64,000 bases of DNA from UBA1930 sp943371535 (GTDB taxonomy: Bacteria; Bacteroidota; Bacteroidia; Chitinophagales; Chitinophagaceae), in the NCBI GenBank assembly GCA_943371535.1, contig CALRVE020000015.1, positions 1 through 64,000 on the forward strand, written 5' to 3'. A program made the translations under genes and the position numbers. The notes beneath the pieces are model-generated. The model did not search any database, had not been told where the DNA came from, and saw only the letters and a program-made list of their open reading frames with translations. How positions within the stretch are numbered: the stretch's first letter is position 1; every line of letters starts with the position of its first letter. Below are positions 26,901 through 36,040 of the stretch, one piece after another.

Positions 26901-27968
26901 TCCATTATTACCACCTTTTCCAAAACCATAATCAATTCTAAGATTTAATTTTTCTTTTTTACTCAGTGCAAATCTTAATCCACCACCATAAGAGTATTTA
27001 ATATCGTTCAAATGAAAATCGGCTAAATTATTACCTACATTCCCTAAACTAGCAAAGCCAACAATACCAAATCGTTTATAAACTGGCAATCGGTATTCAC
27101 TTTGTAAAACCATTAAATTATTATCTCTATATCGGCCACTATAATAACCTCTCATACTGTTCGATCCACCCAATGCTCCTAAATTTCTTAAAGGTATTTC
27201 ATTGCCAATATTGTTTAAACTGTAAGCTTGTAATGCTAAAACATGTGTAGTAGCAATTGGAAAATATTTTCTTACATCAATTACTAAAGACGAAAAGTTA
27301 TATGAAGAACCCAACAAACTGCTGAAAGTAGTAAAAAATACTTGAGCAAATGTTCCTTTACTAGAAGTAAAAGCATGGTTACGAGTATCTTTTGTAACAC
27401 TAAAACCAATACCCACTGTTTTATAGCCATTTCTTCCAGCAACATTATCTTTATCAAATAAGCCATTAGCAATATAATCTACTTTTAATACATTTTGATG
27501 TTCGGCCAAAACGCCAATAAATAATTTTTTACCCATGTTTTTCATTAAATGGGCGTACAAATAATATTGCTGAAAAGTGTAAGGTTCTGCTGAATTTGCT
27601 GTTGTATTTCTTCCAATGCCCCAAAATTTATCTGGAAACGAGCTGTACGAAAATTGTTCGGTTAAGATAAGTTGTTCTTTTTTAAAATATTGATTACCGT
27701 TTATAACAGCCACAAATTGTTTTTTTAAAGAATAAATTCCTACCACTTCAATGTTAGAAGTTCTTGAAACCGTATCTTTTTTATTCATTTTAAAGGTAAA
27801 AATAGTAGCCAATCCAAACGACCAATCTGTTTCAATTGACCTTGTTATTAAAGGCAACAAAATGCTATTATGCGTTGATAATGAGTCAGTAGTAACTTGA
27901 CTATATGTTTTTTCGGTACTTGTAATCAATAAAAAAATAAAGCCAATTAATATTAATTTCCCTTTCAT
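26871..27968 (-). CDS. BamA/TamA-type outer-membrane protein
   Basis: The 365 residues have a signal peptide and then only the barrel part of the Omp85/surface-antigen family. The conserved lid motif appears as ALGGSNSMRGYYSGRYRD and the end strand as LNLRIDYGFGKGGNNGLYFQIG. No POTRA domains precede it. Short POTRA-less members occur in Bacteroidota and their role is unclear. Lipid transport or insertion in the outer membrane is possible. Confidence 0.8.
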   Translation of the reverse strand: MKGKLILIGFIFLLITSTEKTYSQVTTDSLSTHNSILLPLITRSIETDWSFGLATIFTFKMNKKDTVSRTSNIEVVGIYSLKKQFVAVINGNQYFKKEQLILTEQFSYSSFPDKFWGIGRNTTANSAEPYTFQQYYLYAHLMKNMGKKLFIGVLAEHQNVLKVDYIANGLFDKDNVAGRNGYKTVGIGFSVTKDTRNHAFTSSKGTFAQVFFTTFSSLLGSSYNFSSLVIDVRKYFPIATTHVLALQAYSLNNIGNEIPLRNLGALGGSNSMRGYYSGRYRDNNLMVLQSEYRLPVYKRFGIVGFASLGNVGNNLADFHLNDIKYSYGGGLRFALSKKEKLNLRIDYGFGKGGNNGLYFQIGEAF

Positions 27969-28118
27969 TTAGCAAACTAATTTTACTGTATTGCTCTTTT
28001 AGATAAAAGTATAAAATATTCTAAAAAAATAAACATACTTTTTTTAATCACTAAAACTTTACATTTTTGTAATAATTTCTTAACATTACAAAGTTTAAGA
28101 CATTTAATTAACTGTAGA

Positions 28119-28931
28119 ATGAATAAATGGAACTGTACTTATGAATTAGGCCAAAACTTAACAAAAGAACAACTAATTTTTTTTGAAGAACATGGCGTAA
28201 TCATTTTTAGAAACTTCTTAACCCGAGAAAAAGTTGAACTTTATCTAAACGAACTTAAAAGATTAGAAACAGAATGGATTGCTGAGAAAAGAGAGAAAGT
28301 AAATGGTATTCCGTTAAAGTATGGGAAAGACGATAATGGTAATTTAACAATTCAACGGTTGTGTTTTTCTTCATTGTTTAGTAATCCGCTGCACGAATTA
28401 TTGCAAGATGAACGTTTAATGGCTTTAACCCAATTTCTGCATCCTTACGAAGGAAGAATTGGAGAAAAAGAAAAAGATGGATTGGTAATTAATAATTACA
28501 TCAATAGCCCCAATAGTACTTTTACACAAATGGGTTGGCATACAGATAGTCCTAGAGATTTATTTTTAGGTCAAAAAATTATGCCAATGCTTAATGTAGG
28601 TATTCATTTAGACACTTGTTTGTTTGAAAACGGAGGTTTAAGAGTATTGCCAGGAACACATAAGCAAAACATGCTAAAATTATTATTTGGCAAGAAATAT
28701 TTTATTGATAATTCAGACGATGCAAAAGAAGTAGGATTTGATATACAAGCAGGTGATTTAACTGTACATGATGGACGAACATGGCATAGGGTAAAACAAT
28801 CACCTTTGGTAGGAGAAGAAAGTAGGAGAAGAGTAATGTATATTCCAATCATTACAGGAAAGTTTAAACCCAAAAGTGAAATGAGTAAAACTCCCTTTTA
28901 TCATAAGTTTACTTCTAAAGTACATCACTAA
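28119..28931 (+). CDS. Phytanoyl-CoA dioxygenase family protein
   Basis: The 270-residue Fe(II)/2-oxoglutarate-dependent oxygenase has the HxD metal motif in MGWHTDSPRD and the distal histidine in HDGRTWHRVKQ. The 2-oxoglutarate-binding arginine lies shortly after, in the SRRRVMYIPI region. Family members hydroxylate lipids or small metabolites; the substrate here is unknown. It stands alone, with a strong terminator directly downstream. Confidence 0.87.
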   Translation: MNKWNCTYELGQNLTKEQLIFFEEHGVIIFRNFLTREKVELYLNELKRLETEWIAEKREKVNGIPLKYGKDDNGNLTIQRLCFSSLFSNPLHELLQDERLMALTQFLHPYEGRIGEKEKDGLVINNYINSPNSTFTQMGWHTDSPRDLFLGQKIMPMLNVGIHLDTCLFENGGLRVLPGTHKQNMLKLLFGKKYFIDNSDDAKEVGFDIQAGDLTVHDGRTWHRVKQSPLVGEESRRRVMYIPIITGKFKPKSEMSKTPFYHKFTSKVHH

Positions 28932-28944
28932 TAAATTTACGCTA

Positions 28945-28973
28945 AAAGCCAACATGTTTGTTGGCTTTTTTTA
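28945..28973 (+). terminator. Rho-independent terminator
   Basis: A perfect 11-bp stem AAAAGCCAACA / TGTTGGCTTTT with a 4-nt loop and T-run. Confidence 0.9.
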
Positions 28974-28984
28974 AATACATTTTC

Positions 28985-29764
28985 ATGAATTATGCTTTAA
29001 TAACAGGTGCAAGTAAAGGCATTGGCAAAGCCATTGCAATTGAGTTAGCAAAAAAGAATATTCCATTGGTTTTAATTGCAAGAAACGAAAGTTTATTGCA
29101 ACAATTAAGTGCCGATATACAACTTACTTATAAGGTAGATGTACATTATTTGGCTATAGATTTATCGTTAACCAATGCTGCCGAAACTATACTACATTGG
29201 TTAAAAACTAAAAATTTAGCTATTTATGTTTTGGTAAACAATGCAGGTTATGGTTTAAGTGGAACAATAGAGGCTTATAGTTTAGCCGAACATTATGCTA
29301 TGATGCAGGTAAACATGCAAACGCCCGTTGCATTAACTTATTTGTTATTGCCAGAACTAAAGCAACAGAATAAGGCATTCATATTAAATATTGCAAGTGC
29401 AGCAGCTTATCAATCGGTTCCAGGATTAAACATTTATGCAGCTACTAAAGCATTTATGCTAAGTTTTAGTAGGGGATTAACCTATGAGTTACGAAACACC
29501 AATATTTCAGTAACCTCTGTAGCACCTGGAGCAACTGATACCGATTTTGCAAATAGAGCCAATGTAAATGGAGCAAAAGCAAAAAAAATGGCTGCACAAT
29601 TTAATATGCAACCATCTAATGTTGCAAGAATAGCAGTAAATGCCATGTTTGCACAAAAAACAGAAATCGTGGCAGGTTTTGTAAATCAGTTATCGGTTTT
29701 TGCAGCTTGGTTGTTACCGAAAAAATGGTTAGAAAAATCGGCTGCATCAATTTATGATTTGTAA
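28985..29764 (+). CDS. Short-chain dehydrogenase/reductase
   Basis: The 259-residue NAD(P)-dependent oxidoreductase has TGASKGIG (cofactor binding), NNAG, a catalytic serine in LNIASAAAY and the YAATK catalytic motif. I place the start at 28985, because the upstream in-frame start at 28958 lies within the preceding terminator. Its substrate cannot be told from sequence. Closely similar proteins are often annotated as DltE/YqjQ-like SDRs. Confidence 0.88.
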   Translation: MNYALITGASKGIGKAIAIELAKKNIPLVLIARNESLLQQLSADIQLTYKVDVHYLAIDLSLTNAAETILHWLKTKNLAIYVLVNNAGYGLSGTIEAYSLAEHYAMMQVNMQTPVALTYLLLPELKQQNKAFILNIASAAAYQSVPGLNIYAATKAFMLSFSRGLTYELRNTNISVTSVAPGATDTDFANRANVNGAKAKKMAAQFNMQPSNVARIAVNAMFAQKTEIVAGFVNQLSVFAAWLLPKKWLEKSAASIYDL

Positions 29765-29809
29765 ATTCAAAATTGGCACTTATATTTGCAACCCAATTAA
29801 AAAGGAAAT

Positions 29810-29886
29810 GGCTGCGTAGCTCAACTGAATAGAGCATCTGACTACGGATCAGAAGGTTTTAGGTTTGAATCCTAACGCGGTCACCA
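29810..29886 (+). tRNA. tRNA-Arg(ACG)
   Basis: A full cloverleaf can be drawn. The acceptor GGCTGCG pairs with CGCGGTC (two G-U) and the D stem is GCTC/GAGC. The anticodon stem is TCTGA/TCAGA with loop CTACGGA (anticodon ACG at 29844-29846). The T stem is TTAGG/CCTAA, and CCA is encoded. The D loop has G18-A19 rather than G18-G19 and the T loop has T56 rather than C56, so the tertiary G19-C56 pair appears as A19-U56. Confidence 0.93.
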
Positions 29887-29894
29887 TAATGAAA

Positions 29895-29932
29895 TAAAAG
29901 GTTCTAGCGGATTAGCTAGAACCTTTTATTTT
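29895..29932. terminator. Bidirectional terminator after tRNA-Arg
   Basis: A perfect 14-bp stem TAAAAGGTTCTAGC / GCTAGAACCTTTTA with a 6-nt loop and T-run on the plus strand. It can serve the tRNA and the convergent gene at 29994. Confidence 0.88.
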
Positions 29933-29993
29933 TGAATATCTATTAAGATTTTATAAAAATCCCATTGCATAAGTTTATTAAACCCCCCAATAT

Positions 29994-30428
29994 TTAATTA
30001 TAAAAATTCTGTGTTAAAGAATTGGATACTACTTTAAACTCATTGTCTTTTCTTACAATTCTATAAGCATTGTTAATTGCACGAATATTTGGATTAGACA
30101 TGTGCTTTTCGTTATATGGAGCAATCATGTCAATTTCTTTTACTACGGTTCCATCTTGGTCGATTACTCTTGTAAAAAAACGATAATCAAAATGCCATGG
30201 ATTCAACACATCGTCAGAATCATTGGAATTGTATGTATCGTTAAAACCTTCAAATATTAATTCAGAAGAATGATTGATGTGTTTTAATAGCTCATCAGTA
30301 ATATTGATAAATTTATTTATTTCAGGATCTCCTTGTAAAATGCCACTATCCCAAATAGTTTCTCCATTTAAAAAAATCACTAAACGATTATCTACATGTT
30401 TTACGTTTATCCAGTATTCTTTTTTCAT
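29994..30428 (-). CDS. Hypothetical protein (144 aa)
   Basis: A soluble protein rich in beta strands (KEYWINVKHVDNRLVIFLNGETIWDSGILQGDPEINKFINIT). It has aromatic-rich middle strands (NPWHFDYRFFTRVIDQDG) and no signal peptide. I do not recognise a family. The pattern suggests a jelly-roll or carbohydrate-binding-like fold, but nothing confirms it. Monocistronic, bounded by terminators. Confidence 0.55.
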   Translation of the reverse strand: MKKEYWINVKHVDNRLVIFLNGETIWDSGILQGDPEINKFINITDELLKHINHSSELIFEGFNDTYNSNDSDDVLNPWHFDYRFFTRVIDQDGTVVKEIDMIAPYNEKHMSNPNIRAINNAYRIVRKDNEFKVVSNSLTQNFYN

Positions 30429-30544
30429 AATTGTTTTGTTTGTTGTATAAAAGTAGTTTCAAAATAAGCTTTGGTACATGACTATTGTCAGTTTAAAGAC
30501 TGATTTTTGTTAGATTTTACTTTTAATTATTAAAAAATACAAAC

Positions 30545-30573
30545 CCCGAACTTTTTACATTCGGGCTTTTTTT
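30545..30573. terminator. Hairpin downstream of ppdK
   Basis: CCCGAA / TTCGGG with a 9-nt loop, T-rich on both sides. It follows the ppdK stop on the minus strand. Confidence 0.6.
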
Positions 30574-30585
30574 ATTGTTAAGTAT

Positions 30586-33339
30586 TTATTTTTTGATTGG
30601 AAATTCTAAAGCTGCCTGAGCCGCTGCCAATCTTGCAATTGGCACACGATAAGGAGAACAACTTACATAGTTCATTCCTATTCTATGGCAGAATTTTACA
30701 CTTTCTGGGTCGCCACCATGTTCACCACAAATACCTACTTTTAAATTGGCTTTGGTGTTACGTCCTCTTTCAGTACCAAACTTAATTAATTCTCCCACTC
30801 CATCTTGATCAATGGTTTGAAATGGATCGTCTTTTAGAATTTTTTGGTCTAAATAATTGGGTAAAAATCCGCCAATATCATCACGACTAAAACCAAAACT
30901 CATTTGTGTTAAATCGTTGGTACCAAAGCTAAAGAAATCAGCTACAGTAGCCATTTGGGCAGCTTTTAAAGCAGCACGTGGAATTTCAATCATTGTTCCA
31001 TACAAGTATGGAATTTTTTTGGTTTTCATTTTAACACAAGTTTCCTTGTACACCCTATCGACAATTTCTTTTTGGTGCGATAATTCGTTGACGGTACAAG
31101 TAACTGGAATCATAATTTCAGGAAATGCTTTTACACTAGCTTTAATTAATTCGGCTGTTGCTTCTAAAATTGCACGTACCTGCATTTCAGTAATTTCAGG
31201 ATAACTGATACCCAAACGAACCCCTCTATGACCCAACATTGGATTATTTTCATGCAATGCCAAAACCCTTCTTTTTAAAATACCCATGCTTATACCTAAC
31301 TCTTTACTTAGCTCTTGTAACTTCTTAGAATCATGAGGTACAAACTCATGTAAAGGCGGATCTAACAAACGGAAAGTAACAGGTTTGCCTTGCATGATGG
31401 CCAATGTTGCTTTAAAATCCTTCTTCACAAATTCAAACAATTCGGCTAGTGCTGTACGTCTTTCTTTTTCAGTTTTACTCATAATCATTTTACGCAACAG
31501 GAATAAAGGTCGTTCACTTCCTTCGCCATAAAACATATGTTCTGTTCTAAATAAACCAATTCCTTCTGCTCCAAATTTAACTGCTTGTGCTGCATCTTTT
31601 GGCGTATCTGCATTGGTTCTTACACCCACTACTTTTACTTTATCTACCAACTTCATCAAATCTTTATACGATTGATTGGTATCTAAATCAATATCAATTA
31701 ATGGCAATTGTCCTTCATAAACCAAGCCCTTGGTTCCATTTAAACTAATCCAATCGCCTTCCTTAACCAATAAACCAGTTTGGTTTTTAAAGAGTTTCGA
31801 TTCTTGATGAATTTCAATATCAGCACAACCAACAATACAACATTTACCCCAACCTCTTGCTACTAATGCAGCATGAGAAGTCATTCCACCTTTTGTTGTA
31901 AGAATAGCTTGTGACTTATGCATTCCGTCAACATCTTCAGGAGAAGTTTCCTCTCTTACCAAGATTACTTTTTCACCTTTAGCTGCCCATTTCACCGCAT
32001 CATCAGAAGAAAAAACTACTCGTCCAATTGCACCCCCTGGACCTGCTGGTAAGCCTTTAGCTATTGATTTACGAATCAGCTCAACTTTAGGGTCGAACAT
32101 GGGTAATAACAATTCAACCAACTGATTTGGTCCAACCCTCATAATAGCAGTATTGGCATCAATTAATTTTTCTTTTACCATTTCTGTTGCCATACGAACA
32201 GCAGCAACGCCATTGCGTTTGCCCACCCTGCACTGTAACATGTAAAGTTTGCCTTTTTCTATGGTAAACTCAATGTCTTGCATGTCTTTGTAATGCTTCT
32301 CCAGTCTATTTTGAATGGCATACAACTCTTTATAAGAAACAGGCATTAGTTTTTCGAGAGAAGTAAAATGTTTACTTTGATCGTTCATAGAATACTCATT
32401 CACAGGTGCAGGAGTTCTAATACCAGCAACTACATCTTCACCTTGAGCATTCACCAAATATTCCCCATAAAACTTATTTTCACCACTACCTGGATTTCTT
32501 GTAAAAGCAACACCAGTGCAGCTATCAGTACCCATATTACCAAACACCATGGCCTGTACATTTACTGCAGTGCCCCACTCGTCAGGTATCTTTTCAATTC
32601 TACGATATTCAATGGCTCGTTTACCATTCCAACTGCTAAATACAGCACCAACACCACCCCACATTTGTTTATAGGGATCATCGGGGAAATCAGTTCCTAA
32701 AACTTTTTTAATGGTTTTTTTGTAGTCTGCTACTAAATCTTTTAATTCTTTAACTGTAAGTTCAGTATCGCTTGTATAGCTTCTTTTATGTTTGATGGCT
32801 TCTAACTTTTCATCTAATAATTTTCGAATACCTTTTCCTTTAACTTCAATACCAGCAGCTTTTTCCATTACCACATCGGCATACATCATAATTAAACGAC
32901 GGTAAGCATCATAAGCAAAACGTTCATCGCCACTTTGAGCAATAACACCTTTAATGGTTTCTTCATTTAATCCTACGTTTAAAACAGTTTCCATCATTCC
33001 AGGCATACTTTTTCTAGCACCAGAACGAACAGAAAGCAATAATGGATTTTTTACATCGCCATACTTTTTGCCTGTAATTTTTTCCATTTTTGCAAGGGCT
33101 TCTTTCACTTGCTGTTCCAATACTTTAGGATATGTTTTTTTATTGTTGTAGTAATACGTACAAACTTCTGTAGTAACTGTAAACCCAGGAGGAACTGGTA
33201 ATTTCAGATTGGGATGACCAGCCATTTCAGCTAGGTTAGCACCTTTACCACCCAACAAATTTTTCATGGATTCATTTCCATCGGCTTTGCCTCCACCAAA
33301 AGAATACACATACTTTTCGGCTTTTGTTTGTTTTTTCAT
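30586..33339 (-). CDS. ppdK: Pyruvate, phosphate dikinase
   Basis: The 917-residue enzyme interconverts pyruvate + ATP + phosphate and phosphoenolpyruvate + AMP + diphosphate. The N-terminal ATP-grasp domain starts with LLGGKGANLAEMA. The central phospho-histidine lies in GGMTSHAALVARGWGKCC. The C-terminal PEP/pyruvate barrel has GLFRTEHMF, FSFGTNDLTQM and GICGEHGGDP. The length is close to the plant and bacterial enzyme. It supports gluconeogenesis or ATP-sparing glycolysis. Last ordinary chromosomal gene before the cassette array. Confidence 0.96.
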   Translation of the reverse strand: MKKQTKAEKYVYSFGGGKADGNESMKNLLGGKGANLAEMAGHPNLKLPVPPGFTVTTEVCTYYYNNKKTYPKVLEQQVKEALAKMEKITGKKYGDVKNPLLLSVRSGARKSMPGMMETVLNVGLNEETIKGVIAQSGDERFAYDAYRRLIMMYADVVMEKAAGIEVKGKGIRKLLDEKLEAIKHKRSYTSDTELTVKELKDLVADYKKTIKKVLGTDFPDDPYKQMWGGVGAVFSSWNGKRAIEYRRIEKIPDEWGTAVNVQAMVFGNMGTDSCTGVAFTRNPGSGENKFYGEYLVNAQGEDVVAGIRTPAPVNEYSMNDQSKHFTSLEKLMPVSYKELYAIQNRLEKHYKDMQDIEFTIEKGKLYMLQCRVGKRNGVAAVRMATEMVKEKLIDANTAIMRVGPNQLVELLLPMFDPKVELIRKSIAKGLPAGPGGAIGRVVFSSDDAVKWAAKGEKVILVREETSPEDVDGMHKSQAILTTKGGMTSHAALVARGWGKCCIVGCADIEIHQESKLFKNQTGLLVKEGDWISLNGTKGLVYEGQLPLIDIDLDTNQSYKDLMKLVDKVKVVGVRTNADTPKDAAQAVKFGAEGIGLFRTEHMFYGEGSERPLFLLRKMIMSKTEKERRTALAELFEFVKKDFKATLAIMQGKPVTFRLLDPPLHEFVPHDSKKLQELSKELGISMGILKRRVLALHENNPMLGHRGVRLGISYPEITEMQVRAILEATAELIKASVKAFPEIMIPVTCTVNELSHQKEIVDRVYKETCVKMKTKKIPYLYGTMIEIPRAALKAAQMATVADFFSFGTNDLTQMSFGFSRDDIGGFLPNYLDQKILKDDPFQTIDQDGVGELIKFGTERGRNTKANLKVGICGEHGGDPESVKFCHRIGMNYVSCSPYRVPIARLAAAQAALEFPIKK

Positions 33340-33502
33340 GTTTAAGCTTTTTATAAAATGCAGAGGTAAAAACAGTTGTTAGATTATTTTATAACAATGC
33401 TCATAGAAAAAACTGATTTTAATCATACATGAGAAATGGAAAAAGTTGTAAGCCAATTTTCTAATGCAAAATCATTACTAAAATTTAAGATGAATACAAA
33501 AC

Positions 33503-33535
33503 AAAAACGCCCTTACAAAATGTAAGAGCGTTTTT
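33503..33535. terminator. Bidirectional hairpin terminator
   Basis: AAAAACGC / GCGTTTTT with an inner CTTACA / TGTAAG stem. It lies between ppdK and the IS relic and marks the edge of the conserved chromosome. Confidence 0.65.
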
Positions 33536-33726
33536 GCTGATTAATATACTTTTTGAAATTGCTCAACCAGTAATGAATTTTACGAAAATCAATGCCATGT
33601 TTTGCTCCTAATTGACGATAAGTATAATCGCCTGTTAAGTACTCAGCTATAATAGCCTCTCGGTTTGTGTTCATCGTGTCCAAATTTAAGTGGCGAATAA
33701 TCGTCAACCTATTTCAGGACAAGACA
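33513..33726 (-). mobile_element. IS3-family relic (orfA start plus terminal repeat)
   Basis: The 64-residue frame (EAIIAEYLTGDYTYRQLGAKHGIDFRKIHYWL) resembles the helix-turn-helix of the IS3 OrfA at 38459-38854. The 24 bp at 33703-33726 match the outer end of that element (38850-38873) with one mismatch. All of orfB and the other end are missing. It truncates the left end of the cassette array. Confidence 0.7.
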
Positions 33727-33742
33727 GTCAATATTATCTCTT

Positions 33743-34579
33743 TTATGGATTACAATAGTCGCAATACGTTGGGTCTTCCGTTGTTTTTTTATTTGGATAC
33801 ATTTTTTCTTTTGTGAATTTACACTGTTGGCAGACATAAATATAGCTTAGTGTTGAGTTTGTCGGTGAACCACACAAGCTGCATTCAAGACCCTTTTTAG
33901 CGTCTGTTATTCCAAAACCTGGTGTTTGACATTGAGGGCAAGTTGATTTAATTTTTTTCACCAGTTTTTGTGTAGCTTGTTCAATCACACTCATTCGTGT
34001 AGGGTTATACATAGCTCTCATATCCGTTTCTGCATAAACTGAATTGTATTTTGAGAAAAAATATTTGAATGATTTCTGCAAAATTTCACTTTCGGTTATC
34101 CCTTTATGTATATCCATATTTTCATCTTTTGATTTTCTAAGAATTAAACCGTGTGCTGGAAAACCAACTTGTTCGGCAAACTCAAAAAGTTCTTTTTGAG
34201 TTTGGATTTGTCTACCATTAAAATTGGTTGAGGTGCTTAATTCTCTAACTATAACTTCTAAGTTGTTTTTTGTGTCAATAAAAATTAAAAATTCATCGTC
34301 AGCACTTACAAAAAACATCGATGGGTGAGGGCCAAATGAACCCTCACTTGCAATTCCTAAATCACAGTTGTTTACTTTCATTGCTCGTAGACATTTTTCT
34401 CTTGCAGTTGAAATAGGGTCAAGTTCTCTTTCTATTTCACCTGTAAATGTTCCCAAGGCATCCGTATCAAAAGCTTCATCCGTAAAGCAACTTACACCTA
34501 ATTCCTTTTCAAGAATAGGTGCTATTACACTTTCTTTTTGGTGCTTTGTTGCTATAAGAAGTTTTCTATTTTGAAACAT
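33743..34579 (-). CDS. DUF6671-like zinc-ribbon protein
   Basis: I set the start at 34579 (MFQNRKLLIATKHQKE), which leaves 14 bp after the dihydroorotase stop and gives 278 residues. The N-terminal domain has RKLLIATKH, REKCLRAM and GIASEGSFGPHP. The C-terminus has two zinc ribbons (CPQCQT...CSLCG and CQQC...CDYC). I believe this is DUF6671; its function is unknown to me. It shares an array block with dihydroorotase. The left attC-like site expected beyond its stop has been replaced by the IS relic. Confidence 0.65.
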   Translation of the reverse strand: MFQNRKLLIATKHQKESVIAPILEKELGVSCFTDEAFDTDALGTFTGEIERELDPISTAREKCLRAMKVNNCDLGIASEGSFGPHPSMFFVSADDEFLIFIDTKNNLEVIVRELSTSTNFNGRQIQTQKELFEFAEQVGFPAHGLILRKSKDENMDIHKGITESEILQKSFKYFFSKYNSVYAETDMRAMYNPTRMSVIEQATQKLVKKIKSTCPQCQTPGFGITDAKKGLECSLCGSPTNSTLSYIYVCQQCKFTKEKMYPNKKTTEDPTYCDYCNP

Positions 34580-34593
34580 TGATATGAATTCAA

Positions 34594-35940
34594 CTATTGA
34601 TTTGTTGTTGTTAGGGCTACTCCCTTTGTCTCTTCGCAAAAATTCCCATTGTTATACACCAAATTGCCATTTACAAATGTATGGGTCACTTTGGTATGAA
34701 AGGTTGTTCCTTCTAATGGTGACCAACCGCATTTAGATAAAATGTTATTCTTGTCAACTGTCCAGCTTTCATTTAAGTCAACAATAGTTAAGTCCGCAAA
34801 GTAACCTTCTCGAATAAAACCTCTTTTTTCTATGCTGTAAAGTGTCGCAGGATTATGACACATTTTTTCTGCAATTTTTTCTAACGATATTACTCCTTGT
34901 TTGAAAAACTCTAACATAATATTCAATGAGTGCTGAATTATAGGTGCTCCCGACATTGATTGAAAATACGGCTGCTGTTTTTCTTCTAATGTATGAGGTG
35001 CGTGGTCTGTAGTTACGATGTCTATTCTATCGTCCAACAAAGCTTTTAAAAGCCCTCTTTTATCTATTTCTGTTTTTATAGCAGGGTTCCATTTTATTAA
35101 AGTTCCCAAACGCTGATAGTCTATGTCTGAAAACCATAAGTGATGAACCGAAACTTCTGTTGTTATATTTTTATCTTTTAGAGCAATGTCATTTCTAAAC
35201 AAATGTGTTTCTGCTTCTGTTGTCAAGTGCAGAATGTGAAGTCGTGCCTTGTGTTTATTGGCTATGTCAATAGCTCTTTTGGTTGCTTCATAACAAGCTT
35301 TTTCGCTTCTAATAATTGGATGAAATTCAATAGGCACATTTTCTCCATATTTTTCACGATATATGTTTTCGTTCTCTTCAACTATTTGTTCTTTTTCAGA
35401 ATGAATGGCAATAATGGATTGGCAGTTCGCAAAAAGTTTTTCCATTGTTTCTGAATTATCAGCAAGTAGATTACCTTTTTTTGTAAAGTAAAGTCCGTCA
35501 TCTGAAACACCTAAAAGTTTTGATGTGTCGAGCTTAATTATTTCATCAAGGTTGTCGCCATTCACACCTAAAAGGAAGCCAAAATTGGCCAAAGATTTTT
35601 CAGATGCTATGCGATATTTTTCATTTAAGATGTCAATTGTCAATACATTCGGAAATGTATTTGGCATATCAATAAAAGAAGTCACGCCACCAGCAATAGC
35701 GGCTTTACTTTCAGTATAAAGGTCGCCTTTATGTGTTAGTCCAGGCTCACGAAAATGAACTTGTCCGTCTATAATACCTGGAAATAAATACTTGCCTGTC
35801 CCGTCAACTACTTTTACATTTTTGTGGTCGATTAATTGTCCGATTAAACGAATTAAACCATTGTCTATAAGCAGATCAGAAACGGTTATTTGTCCCTCAT
35901 TTACGATGCTTATATTTTTGATTAGAGTTTTTTCTGTCAT
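34594..35940 (-). CDS. Dihydroorotase (PyrC-like amidohydrolase)
   Basis: I set the start at 35940 (MTEKTLIKNISIVNEG), giving 448 residues. The longer frame from 36096 runs through a degenerate array site and is not protein-like. Amidohydrolase motifs are DGQVHFREPGLTHKGD, HSEKEQI, LHILHLTT and TTDHAPH. The first histidine of HxH is replaced by Q, as in related Bacteroidota enzymes. It would close carbamoyl-aspartate to dihydroorotate in pyrimidine synthesis, or act on a related amide. It is unusual to see it in a cassette. Confidence 0.82.
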   Translation of the reverse strand: MTEKTLIKNISIVNEGQITVSDLLIDNGLIRLIGQLIDHKNVKVVDGTGKYLFPGIIDGQVHFREPGLTHKGDLYTESKAAIAGGVTSFIDMPNTFPNVLTIDILNEKYRIASEKSLANFGFLLGVNGDNLDEIIKLDTSKLLGVSDDGLYFTKKGNLLADNSETMEKLFANCQSIIAIHSEKEQIVEENENIYREKYGENVPIEFHPIIRSEKACYEATKRAIDIANKHKARLHILHLTTEAETHLFRNDIALKDKNITTEVSVHHLWFSDIDYQRLGTLIKWNPAIKTEIDKRGLLKALLDDRIDIVTTDHAPHTLEEKQQPYFQSMSGAPIIQHSLNIMLEFFKQGVISLEKIAEKMCHNPATLYSIEKRGFIREGYFADLTIVDLNESWTVDKNNILSKCGWSPLEGTTFHTKVTHTFVNGNLVYNNGNFCEETKGVALTTTNQ

Positions 35941-35954
35941 TGTAAATTGTCTGT

Positions 35955-36038
35955 TTATTTCAGGTCTTGCCATTGCCGATACTACAGTTGAGAATTGCGT
36001 TAAAGTCCGCCGACATAACGCCAAACCTCTTAGCGGTA
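35955..36038 (-). repeat. Degenerate attC-like site
   Basis: The right arm is clear (CATAACGCCAAACCTC then TTAGCGGTA at 36030-36038), but the GTT is reduced to CTT. The left arm is barely recognisable near 35962. It separates the dihydroorotase block from the next cassette. Confidence 0.45.
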
Positions 36039-36040
36039 GT

